Below, one piece after another: positions 1 through 7,003 of a DNA stretch of 25,284 nt. How positions within the stretch are numbered: the first letter of the stretch is position 1; each line of letters opens with the position of its first letter. Source of the stretch: JABWBR01 sp036741235 (GTDB taxonomy: Bacteria; Bacteroidota; Bacteroidia; Chitinophagales; Saprospiraceae); assembly GCA_036741235.1 (NCBI GenBank), contig DAINSQ010000062.1:1-25284 (forward strand). Reading direction: 5' to 3'. Made by a program: the position numbers and the translations under genes. Below the pieces are notes generated by a model. The model did no database searches and had not been told where the DNA came from. It was given only the letters and a program-made list of their open reading frames with translations.

Positions 1-127
1 GTGACTTGGTGACTGGGTGTCTTGGTTTCTTGGTGACTTGGTGACTGGGTGACATGGTTACTTGGTGACTTGGTGACTGGGTGACATGGCAACATGGTGA
101 CGGGGTAACAGGGTGACGGGGGGAGAT
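1..127. repeat. GGTGAC-type short tandem repeat array (left of S23 gene)
   Basis: The stretch is built almost only from GGTGAC followed by a few variable bases (TTG, TGG, ATG, GGG). A longer unit of 32 bp occurs twice in tandem, at 29-60 and 61-92, differing at two bases near its end. No spacers of CRISPR type are present and no ORF uses the stretch. A related array in the opposite orientation lies at 573-610, on the other side of the small gene. Confidence 0.8.
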
Positions 128-496
128 TTATTTTTTATCTGTCATTTTTTGTCTAATTGAGCGTTGCAGACCGGTAATGAGGGCTCTTTCTCTTATTAGC
201 TTTTTGTTGATGTTTTCAAAATCAACAGAGTAGCCAATATTTTGGGCAAGCAAAAGCAGTGTTTCTAATTCAGCAAGTGATCCCATAGAAATGAACAAAA
301 AACGCATCATTTCTTTTTTTGATCCTCTAGCTGATCCCTCTGCAATATTAGCTGGAACACTGATTGCACTCCTTCGAATTTGTGAGGTTATCCCAAAAAC
401 CTCCTCTTGCGGAAATTTTGCAGTAACCTCATAAAGTTCTTTTGCGAGTTCTATGGCCACCTGCCAGGCCGCAAGTTTAGTGTGACTCATTTTCAA
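128..496 (-). CDS. Four-helix-bundle protein, S23/IVP (23S rRNA intervening sequence) family
   Basis: This 122-residue protein matches the S23/IVP family: an early L-A-A-W-Q segment, then FPQEEVFGI, QIRRSAISVPANIAEGSAR and a helical C-terminal half. The family was first seen in intervening sequences inserted in 23S rRNA genes, and related proteins occur as free-standing genes in many Bacteroidota. Its molecular role is unclear; some relatives bind nucleic acid. Translation may begin at the first Met or at the Met two codons later. The gene is AT-rich compared with the respiratory genes and sits alone between repeat arrays of opposite orientation, which suggests lateral movement. No rRNA sequence is visible nearby, so it is not inside an rRNA intervening sequence here. 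Confidence 0.85.
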   Translation of the reverse strand: MKMSHTKLAAWQVAIELAKELYEVTAKFPQEEVFGITSQIRRSAISVPANIAEGSARGSKKEMMRFLFISMGSLAELETLLLLAQNIGYSVDFENINKKLIRERALITGLQRSIRQKMTDKK

Positions 497-572
497 GTGA
501 TTTTGTGGTGATTAGAAAGTTGAAAAATACTATCGCATAGCCTCAATTTTTGAAAATGGGGCATTTATTTTT

Positions 573-610
573 CACCTTATCACCCTGTCACCCTGTCACC
601 CTGTCACCTC
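573..610. repeat. CACCCTGT octamer repeats (right of S23 gene)
   Basis: Three perfect tandem copies of CACCCTGT (581-604) are flanked by degenerate copies. The reverse complement reads GGTGACAG, so this array is the inverted counterpart of the one at 1-127. It ends next to the stop codon of the superoxide dismutase gene. Confidence 0.8.
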
Positions 611-613
611 CCC

Positions 614-1348
614 TCACTTCTCCAGCCCCTTCAAATACCTCCTACTCACCTCCTCCCAATTCACCACATTCCAAAACGCATTAATATAATCCGGACGGCG
701 GTTTTGGTACTTCAGGTAATAGGCGTGTTCCCACACATCGAGGCCTAGAATCGGAGTGCCGCGTTGTTTGCTAAGTTTGCTCATCAGCGGGTTATCCTGG
801 TTGGGGCTCGACATGATCGCCAGTTGCTTGTTTTTTCCGACGTACAGCCATGCCCACCCTGAGCCGAAGCGGCTCCTGGCTTCGCTGTTGAATTTTTCTT
901 TAAATTTATCAAAAGAACCAAAAGCGACGTTAATGGCATCTGCCAGTGGGCCGCCGGGCTGTCCGCCGCCCTTGGGCGAAAGAATTTCCCAGAATAAAGT
1001 GTGATTGTAATGCCCTCCACCGTTGTTGCGAATAGCAGGATATTTGTCGGTGACCTTCGCCAGAATCTCCTCCAGCTCCATGGTGGCAAAAGGCGTACCC
1101 TTGACGGCGTCGTTCAGGTTTTTGACATAGGCGGCGTGGTGTTTGCCGTGGTGTATTTCCATCGTCATCTTGTCAATATGCGGCTCCAGTGCGTCAAACC
1201 CAAAATTGAGCTTTGGCAGTTCGAAATCGCCCGCACGCAAGGTCTGCGCTTCAATGGGCTCATTGTCGGCAGCGCGCAAGCGAATAGTTCCGAGCATACC
1301 TGCAAGGCCGATTAGTCCCGTCGTTTTCAAAAATTCTCTTTTTTTCAT
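614..1348 (-). CDS. Superoxide dismutase, Mn/Fe family, with export signal
   Basis: This 244-residue enzyme dismutates superoxide to oxygen and hydrogen peroxide. The metal ligands are all visible: H66 in EIHHGKHH, H116 in GHYNHTLFW, D204 and H208 in LDVWEHAYY. Glycines before the NH motif and the Gln in PNQD (about residue 184) follow the Mn-type pattern rather than the Fe-type, though a cambialistic enzyme is possible. The N-terminus, MKKREFLKTTG followed by a hydrophobic run rich in Gly and Leu, resembles a Tat-type signal with KR instead of RR, so the mature enzyme is probably outside the cytoplasm. About 40 residues precede the catalytic domain, unlike the usual cytoplasmic form of roughly 200 residues. 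The gene is divergent from the copper ATPase at 1529. Confidence 0.93.
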   Translation of the reverse strand: MKKREFLKTTGLIGLAGMLGTIRLRAADNEPIEAQTLRAGDFELPKLNFGFDALEPHIDKMTMEIHHGKHHAAYVKNLNDAVKGTPFATMELEEILAKVTDKYPAIRNNGGGHYNHTLFWEILSPKGGGQPGGPLADAINVAFGSFDKFKEKFNSEARSRFGSGWAWLYVGKNKQLAIMSSPNQDNPLMSKLSKQRGTPILGLDVWEHAYYLKYQNRRPDYINAFWNVVNWEEVSRRYLKGLEK

Positions 1349-1528
1349 ATGTTGCTGTTTTTATTCGAATCAATACTGTGAGCCTGCCATTTGGGAATCC
1401 AAAAGCATAAACCTTATAAACAATTCCCCAACCCTATTAACGCAAAAAAAACGATGAAAGATTAAAAAGAGAACCAAATGGATACGCATTTTGTATATAA
1501 TTTAGCACCCAATTACACTCGTCTAGTT

Positions 1529-3649
1529 ATGGCAAACCCAATTGTAGAGTGGAAAGTAGAGGGCATGGATTGCAACAACTGTGCCATGAGTATTTCCCGT
1601 TTTCTGGAAAGAAAAGGATTACAGGATGTATTTGTCAACTTCCAGACCGGCGAAGTGCGCTTTCGGCGCGACGACGGCAAACTCTCACTGGAGGACGCCC
1701 GTGCAGGCATCCACAAGCTGGGCTATGTGGTAGCCACCGGCAACGCCGAACCGGCTATTTGGACGCTCGAGCGCAAGCTCTGGGTAAGCGCCGTTTTTAC
1801 CGCCCCTTTACTGTTCAATCATATCCTGATGGCGCTGGGCGTTCACATCGCGCCCCTGCACAATCCCTGGGTGCAACTGGCGCTTTGTATGCCCGTAATG
1901 ATCATCGGCGTCTGGCATTTCGGCGTGAGCGCCTTCAAATCGCTGCGCGGCGGCGTTCCAAATATGGACGTGCTTATCTTTCTGGGTAGTAGTGCGGCCT
2001 TTGTATATAGCTTGATCGGCGCTATTATCGGCGAAGCAAATTATATCTTTTTCGAAACGGCGGCAACCATCATCACTTTAGTCCTGGTGGGCAACTGGCT
2101 GGAAAAACGCGCCGTCGAACAAACCACCACAGCCATCGGCGAACTCACGCGCCTGCAAGTGGAGCGCGCCCGCAAGGTGATGCCTTCGGGAACCATTGTA
2201 ACGCTAAACCGCGATGAGATCGTCATCGGCGACATCCTGCAGGTCAACGAAGGCGACAAAATACCGACCGACGGCGTCATCGTAAGCGGAATGGTAACAG
2301 TAGACGAATCGATGCTTACCGGCGAGAGCATCCCTATAGACAAACAGATCGGCGACCGCGTTATCGGCGCTTCTGTTCTGGTGTCGGGTAATATGCAAAT
2401 GAAAGTGACGGCCACCGGCAGAGATACGGTGTTGAACCAAATGATCGAATTGGTTAAGACGGCCCAGCGCGACAAACCCGACATACAGCGCCTCGCCGAC
2501 CGCATCAGCGCTATTTTTGTGCCGACAGTAGTCAGTATTGCGCTGATCACGCTTTTGATCGGGCATTTTGTCTTTGACCTCAGCTTCAGGCAGGCGCTCA
2601 TGAACGCCATTGCCGTACTGGTGATTTCCTGCCCCTGCGCCATGGGCCTGGCAACGCCTACCGCCGTGATGGTAGGGGTAGGTCGGCTAGCGCGCAACGG
2701 CATACTCATCAAAGGCGGACAAACCGTAGAATTATTCGCCCGCCTCAAACATATTGTCTTCGACAAAACTGGAACCCTTACAACCGGCCGTTTTCAGGTG
2801 AGCAATATCAATTACCGCACAGAAGACCACAAGCTGGTTCATGCCCTCTTGTATTCGCTTGAAAAACACTCTTCCCACCCTATCGCGCAGTCAATGGTTG
2901 AGGCCATGGCGCCCCGCCTCAACGGCACGCATGTGGATCTCATCGACGCCCAGGAACACCGCGGTTTGGGCGTCATTGCCCACGATAGCGATGGCAATGT
3001 CTACAAAGTGGGATCGCGCCATATTCTGCCCGACTCAGATAGCCGGCAACATCACTTTACCGACGACGACCATTTATATCTCACCTACAACGACAAATTG
3101 CTGGCCACAGTCACCATCGCCGATGATATCCGTCCGGAAGCCCGCCACGCCATCAGCGAACTCCAGAACGCAGGGTTGCATGCCGTTATTCTTAGCGGCG
3201 ACCACCAGCACAAAACCTCGGAAGTGGCCTTTAAGCTGGGGGTTCACACATTTTACGCCGAGCAGTTACCTGCGCAAAAACTCGAAGTGATCGAGCGACT
3301 AACCCAAAAAGATCTCACCGCCATGGTCGGCGACGGAATCAACGACGCCCCGGCGCTGGCTCGCGCCCATATCGGCATTTCGCTGGGCAATGCCTCGCAG
3401 GCAGCCATCGAATCGGCACAGGTGGTGCTTCTCAACCCACATCTCAATAATCTGCCTATGGCCCTCCACATTTGCCGTCTGACGGTAAAGACCATCAGGC
3501 AAAACCTGTTTTGGGCCTTCGCCTATAATATCGTGGCTATCCCCATTGCCGCCATGGGCCTGCTCAACCCCATGTGGGGCGCGCTATTCATGGCTTTTTC
3601 CGATGTGGTGGTGATAGGGAATTCTATCAGATTGAAGTACAGACCGTAG
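1529..3649 (+). CDS. copA: Copper-translocating P1B-type ATPase
   Basis: This heavy-metal ATPase (706 residues from the chosen start) pumps Cu(I) across the inner membrane using ATP. One N-terminal HMA domain carries GMDCNNC (Cys 15 and 18). Then follow the actuator motif TGES (264-267), the transmembrane metal site CPC (368-370), the phosphorylation motif DKTGT (from D412), an SSHPIA nucleotide-binding segment, and GDGINDAPAL (about 601). The YN of helix 7 is present (FAYNIVAIP). In helix 8 the usual MxxSS reads MAFSD. I prefer the ATG at 1529 because it puts the HMA domain right at the N-terminus; the ORF also has an ATG 17 codons upstream (1478). The gene converges with the DUF420 gene, 16 bp away. 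It may detoxify copper or supply the periplasm for oxidase assembly. It ends with TAG. Confidence 0.93.
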   Translation: MANPIVEWKVEGMDCNNCAMSISRFLERKGLQDVFVNFQTGEVRFRRDDGKLSLEDARAGIHKLGYVVATGNAEPAIWTLERKLWVSAVFTAPLLFNHILMALGVHIAPLHNPWVQLALCMPVMIIGVWHFGVSAFKSLRGGVPNMDVLIFLGSSAAFVYSLIGAIIGEANYIFFETAATIITLVLVGNWLEKRAVEQTTTAIGELTRLQVERARKVMPSGTIVTLNRDEIVIGDILQVNEGDKIPTDGVIVSGMVTVDESMLTGESIPIDKQIGDRVIGASVLVSGNMQMKVTATGRDTVLNQMIELVKTAQRDKPDIQRLADRISAIFVPTVVSIALITLLIGHFVFDLSFRQALMNAIAVLVISCPCAMGLATPTAVMVGVGRLARNGILIKGGQTVELFARLKHIVFDKTGTLTTGRFQVSNINYRTEDHKLVHALLYSLEKHSSHPIAQSMVEAMAPRLNGTHVDLIDAQEHRGLGVIAHDSDGNVYKVGSRHILPDSDSRQHHFTDDDHLYLTYNDKLLATVTIADDIRPEARHAISELQNAGLHAVILSGDHQHKTSEVAFKLGVHTFYAEQLPAQKLEVIERLTQKDLTAMVGDGINDAPALARAHIGISLGNASQAAIESAQVVLLNPHLNNLPMALHICRLTVKTIRQNLFWAFAYNIVAIPIAAMGLLNPMWGALFMAFSDVVVIGNSIRLKYRP

Positions 3650-3665
3650 TTGCCAAGGGCATAGG

Positions 3666-4247
3666 TTAGAGATAATACGGTTTCAGCATCAAATAACATA
3701 CCGGCCCGGTAACAGCCACGTACAGCCATATCCAGTATACCCAGCGCGCCATGCGCTTGTGGCGATCAAACTGGTAGGTGTAAGCGCGGGTAAAGGTCAA
3801 CAAAATAAGCGGCAACGAAACGCCTGCCAGAACGATATGGCTTAACAACACAACGAGATAAACCGTACGCGAAAGACCGGCAGCGGAAATCTCCGCTTCG
3901 TCTAATACGCCGTTGTGGTCAAGATCGCCATAGAGGGTTTCCGGCGTAGTAAAATGGTAGGCGACGTACGAAAGCAGAAATAATACAGACAAGCCTATAG
4001 CAACGTAAATCGCTTTTTGGTGCAGCGCTTGTTGTTTGTTTTTAATAAAATACAAGGCGGCAATCAAAGCAAGCGCCGCCCCCGTATTCAACAGCGCGTG
4101 AAGTCCCGGAAGCATACTCAAATCCCAGCCCTCTGGCAGGGGTATCTTCACCCGGCGCATCATGCCCACCAATAGCAGCACGACGACTGTAATAATCCAG
4201 GTAAGTCTGTTCAGCTTCTTTTCAAGGGTCAGGTTTGGTTGGTTCAT
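3666..4247 (-). CDS. DUF420 family membrane protein, probable oxidase assembly factor, with EF-hand-like loop
   Basis: This 193-residue protein has about five hydrophobic segments (roughly residues 15-30, 45-67, 80-98, 128-151 and 168-190). DUF420 proteins are usually encoded beside terminal oxidase genes and are thought to help oxidase assembly. Conserved-looking His residues occur at 50, 98 (VAYHFT), 137 (LLSHIVLAG) and 163. Between the third and fourth hydrophobic segments a soluble loop contains DLDHNGVLDEAE (108-119), which fits the EF-hand calcium loop pattern at positions 1, 3, 5, 6, 8, 9 and 12. The start codon overlaps the stop of the SCO-like gene (ATGA), so the two are translationally coupled. 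The family call is firm from layout and position; calcium binding is inference. Confidence 0.82.
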   Translation of the reverse strand: MNQPNLTLEKKLNRLTWIITVVVLLLVGMMRRVKIPLPEGWDLSMLPGLHALLNTGAALALIAALYFIKNKQQALHQKAIYVAIGLSVLFLLSYVAYHFTTPETLYGDLDHNGVLDEAEISAAGLSRTVYLVVLLSHIVLAGVSLPLILLTFTRAYTYQFDRHKRMARWVYWIWLYVAVTGPVCYLMLKPYYL

Positions 4248-4891
4248 TTTTCGCGTTCTCTTTTGTACAACAATTCTCGGTCTTTCTTTCGCGGCGCCAA
4301 CAGGGCGATATGCTCTACCAGCCGTTTGATTTCAGCCGGCTGACCAGGGTCGTAATAACGCCGCAATTTTGAACTGATATCTGCCAGCGCAATCCAGTAC
4401 TTATCGGCACTATCTGCCGGCAATCCGTATGCCGCTTTGACAGCCTGCCACTGCTCAGGAGATGCAGTGAAAAAATAATACTGCGTTTTATCCAACAACC
4501 CGTACTGACGGATAAAAGCTTGAAGCGTAGCCGTATCGCCCGGCAACTCTTTTGCATAGGTGATAAAAAGCACATCTTTTCGCTCGTCAAATTGCTCGTG
4601 CAATTTGGACCAATTGACGCCGTAATTGTCGAGCGCTGTTTTTTCCGATAAATTAATAAAACCGGTAATCACTAATCTGCCGTTTAAACTATCGGCCGGT
4701 AATACAGCGCCGGCCGGGGGCAAAACACTGGCCGGCACGGGCAATGGGCCCAGGTCTTTTAATTCCGCCATAGCTTTGCGGTGGTAATCCAGTCCCGACT
4801 TCAAATAATACCAGGAACCCGCCGGCAATGCAGCCAATAGAAGAAACAAAGCCAGCAACTGGATAATGGTACGCCTGTTTGGTGCGCTCAT
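4244..4891 (-). CDS. SCO1/SenC-like protein lacking all cysteines
   Basis: This 215-residue protein has an N-terminal membrane anchor (about residues 8-27) and a periplasmic domain that follows the SCO/thioredoxin-fold plan. It has a strand where SCO has its metal site (GRLVITGFINLSEKTALDNYG), a central VLFITYAKELPGDTATLQAF segment, and a late IALADISSKLRRYYD strand. SCO proteins deliver copper to the CuA site of oxidase subunit II through a CxxxC pair and a His. Here neither Cys exists, and there is no Cys anywhere in the protein. The position, after the oxidase operon and before a DUF420 gene, is the usual place for SCO in Bacteroidota. I infer a degenerate SCO that cannot bind copper in the normal way. 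Confidence is good for the position and moderate for the fold. Confidence 0.68.
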   Translation of the reverse strand: MSAPNRRTIIQLLALFLLLAALPAGSWYYLKSGLDYHRKAMAELKDLGPLPVPASVLPPAGAVLPADSLNGRLVITGFINLSEKTALDNYGVNWSKLHEQFDERKDVLFITYAKELPGDTATLQAFIRQYGLLDKTQYYFFTASPEQWQAVKAAYGLPADSADKYWIALADISSKLRRYYDPGQPAEIKRLVEHIALLAPRKKDRELLYKREREK

Positions 4892-4973
4892 GAGGTTTGA
4901 AATTATTCACGAAGTTAACGCGAAAGTTGCGGAATGGTTGGTAAATAAATATCAGCGTTAAGTCAAAATTCAT

Positions 4974-5019
4974 AAAAAAAGCGCCTTTCGGATAAAGTAT
5001 TCCGAAAGGCGCTTTTTTT
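4974..5019 (-). terminator. Strong intrinsic terminator after subunit IV gene
   Basis: A perfect inverted repeat has arms GCGCCTTTCGGA (4981-4992) and TCCGAAAGGCGC (5001-5012) around an 8-nt loop. It is flanked by seven A on one side and seven T on the other, so the pairing can extend to 19 bp. It lies 20 bp after the stop of the subunit IV gene in transcription direction and should end the long act-cox transcript. The symmetrical A and T tracts mean it could act in both directions. Confidence 0.93.
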
Positions 5020-5039
5020 ACTATATCAAGCAGATTATC

Positions 5040-5468
5040 CTATCCCAGATCAGGCCGGTATACATCGTCGCTGATATACCCGGTAGGCTGCGACGACTCC
5101 CTGGGCGCTTCCTCATTTTTCTCTTTGATCAACTCGCGGCGGTTTTTCCAGGAGTTGCCTTCCTGGAAAAAAGCGATGATCGCCCAGATGAGCAACGCAG
5201 TAGGCAACAACACGCTCAGCGCGAGGCCTTTCACCTCATAACGCATGTGCATGAATTCGTAGATAATAAAATAAGCCTTGTATAAAGACAGGACGGCAAT
5301 GATAATCCCTACCAAATATAAAACCGCCTTGTATTCCTTTACTTCGTGCCAGCCCAGGTGGCCTTTGCCAAACAAAGAAATCACAACTTCCACAAGCGTA
5401 ACAATAGCCAGCAGGCGCAGGCCGAAATATACGCGCTTTATACTTGCTTCATAGCTGAGGTGTTCCAT
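5040..5468 (-). CDS. Cytochrome c oxidase subunit IV family protein
   Basis: This 142-residue membrane protein has three hydrophobic helices (about residues 14-33, 48-70 and 79-100) and a charged C-terminal tail. That fits the small subunit IV (CtaF/CyoD-like) found last in Bacteroidota oxidase operons. A motif of the type YKAYFIIYEFMHMRYE after the second helix is typical of this group. The subunit is thought to support assembly or stability of subunits I and III. It follows subunit III by 35 bp and is followed by a strong terminator, so it closes the operon. Confidence 0.85.
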   Translation of the reverse strand: MEHLSYEASIKRVYFGLRLLAIVTLVEVVISLFGKGHLGWHEVKEYKAVLYLVGIIIAVLSLYKAYFIIYEFMHMRYEVKGLALSVLLPTALLIWAIIAFFQEGNSWKNRRELIKEKNEEAPRESSQPTGYISDDVYRPDLG

Positions 5469-5503
5469 CGCTATTTATTTTTTTCGAGTTGAGAGTCAAT
5501 GAA

Positions 5504-6379
5504 TTAAAGTAGATAAAATACCAGGAATACGAAAACCCACACCAGGTCCACAAAGTGCCAGTAAAGACCAATTTTCTCTACCATCTCGTACCCGTTTTTT
5601 CTGGCTACATACAACCCGCTGGCCGCATTCAGCATGATGATGAGCAAAAATACCACTCCGGAAAGAACGTGGAACCCGTGAAAGCCGGTAATAAAGAAAA
5701 ACAGCGCGCCAAATGCCTTGGGGCCGAATTCCTGCTTGCCCATAGTGCCGTCTTCAAGCACATACCGACGCTGAATCCATTCTTCATGGCCTGTCTTCTC
5801 GTCGTGATGCTTGTGGATGAGATAAGAATCACCGTCTTTGAACGTTTCGCGTTTCTCGCCTTCTTTGTATGGCTCGCCGTGCTCATTGTCGATATATTCG
5901 CCATGCATGGTGTGCGTGCCAAATGGGTTGGTAGTCACGCTCATGTGCTCTGCGCCGATGAGGTTGGTCCATTCCCAGGCCTGGCAGCTCAAGAAGCCCA
6001 AACCGCCGAAAACGGTCAAAAGCATCCAGAAAACCACGCCGTTTTTATTTTCGCGATGCCCCTCCTGTACAGCCCGAACCATAGTCACCGAGCTGATGAT
6101 CAGCAAAAATGACATGATGGTCACAAAGATCAGCGGAGCATGGTGAATGCCGAACGGCGCCGTAGAAAAGACGAAATCAGGCACTGGCCATGTCGGACTG
6201 CTAAAGCGCAATGCGCCATAGGCAATCAGAAAGCCTGCAAAGGTAAAGGCGTCTGACAATAGGAAATACCACATCATCAGTTTGCCATAACTCACTCTGA
6301 ATGGTTCTTTACCACCCGACCAGGCATCTCCCTGGTTTTCGTGAACATCATGCTCCAAAGCGGTAGCTGTTGTAGCCAT
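5504..6379 (-). CDS. Heme-copper oxidase subunit III (second copy, with long hydrophilic insert)
   Basis: This 291-residue protein has the subunit III core: a first helix in KLMMWYFLLSDAFTFAGF, AWEWTNLI at 134-141, FFFITGFHGFHVLSG after residue 226, and a C-terminal IGLYWHFVDLVWVFVFLVFYLL. Subunit III has no metal centre; it stabilises subunit I and its proton uptake. Between AWEWTNLI and FGALFFFITGFHG the protein carries about 70 hydrophilic residues (about 147-220), rich in Glu, Asp, Lys and His, for example HKHHDEKTGHEE. In most families this loop is short. The gene is the second of two adjacent subunit III genes, 34 bp after the first. Confidence 0.93.
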   Translation of the reverse strand: MATTATALEHDVHENQGDAWSGGKEPFRVSYGKLMMWYFLLSDAFTFAGFLIAYGALRFSSPTWPVPDFVFSTAPFGIHHAPLIFVTIMSFLLIISSVTMVRAVQEGHRENKNGVVFWMLLTVFGGLGFLSCQAWEWTNLIGAEHMSVTTNPFGTHTMHGEYIDNEHGEPYKEGEKRETFKDGDSYLIHKHHDEKTGHEEWIQRRYVLEDGTMGKQEFGPKAFGALFFFITGFHGFHVLSGVVFLLIIMLNAASGLYVARKNGYEMVEKIGLYWHFVDLVWVFVFLVFYLL

Positions 6380-6413
6380 CAGTACGTATCGTTTAGATGT
6401 TGATCTAATGTAT

Positions 6414-6998
6414 TTATGATTGCAACGTCATAAAGACGAACAAATATACCCAAAGGACATCAACAAAGTGCCAATAGGTCGCCGTTAGTTCCAGGCGCAA
6501 TTTCCTGGTCGGCGTAGGCCCGGATGTCAACGTAAATGCATGTATCAAGGCCACCGCCAATACTGCTACTCCTCCTACCACGTGGGCAGCGTGAATCATC
6601 GAAATGAGGTACACAAAGTCGCTCGACGGATTCGTGCCCATGGGAAGCCCCAGCAACTCTTTCATTGCCAGCCATCCCTCGTATTGTGCCGCCACAAAAA
6701 ACAGACCGAGCGCAAAGGTAGCAATTAGCAATCCTTTGTATAAAGACACGGCGCCTTTTTTGAAAGCCAAATACGACCCGTGCAAAGTGATACTGCTGGC
6801 CACTATCAACACCGTACTCAGCGTAAATACGCCGGGCAATGCAAATTCCAGCCAATTACCGGCAGCCTGGCGCACCAGAAAAGCGCTCGTAAAAGCGCCG
6901 AACATCATCGTAATGCTGGCACACGCCGCCCAAAGCCCAAACTTTTTTGGGTGGATTTTATTCCTGGTATGTGTTTGATTAGTCACTGTCGCTTGCAT
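6414..6998 (-). CDS. Heme-copper oxidase subunit III (first copy)
   Basis: This 194-residue protein has five hydrophobic helices and the subunit III pattern: KFGLWAACASITMMFGAFTSAFLVR at the start, a central LGLFFVAAQYEGW, MIHAAHVVGG, and a C-terminal ATYWHFVDVLWVYLFVFMTLQ. It matches the short subunit III that Bacteroidota encode beside a longer one. Both are presumably used in, or next to, the same aa3-type oxidase; which role each plays cannot be told from sequence. It starts 5 bp after the stop of ctaB. Confidence 0.92.
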   Translation of the reverse strand: MQATVTNQTHTRNKIHPKKFGLWAACASITMMFGAFTSAFLVRQAAGNWLEFALPGVFTLSTVLIVASSITLHGSYLAFKKGAVSLYKGLLIATFALGLFFVAAQYEGWLAMKELLGLPMGTNPSSDFVYLISMIHAAHVVGGVAVLAVALIHAFTLTSGPTPTRKLRLELTATYWHFVDVLWVYLFVFMTLQS

Positions 6999-7003
6999 CC
7001 CTT

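Noticed and set aside
1..127. CRISPR array
   Set aside because: The repeat units are very short and run directly into each other without unique spacers, and no cas gene is present.
4892..4973. Separate promoter for the SCO-like and DUF420 genes
   Set aside because: A promoter is expected after the strong terminator, but no good TAnnTTTG box with a -33 element was found; only weak partial matches were seen.
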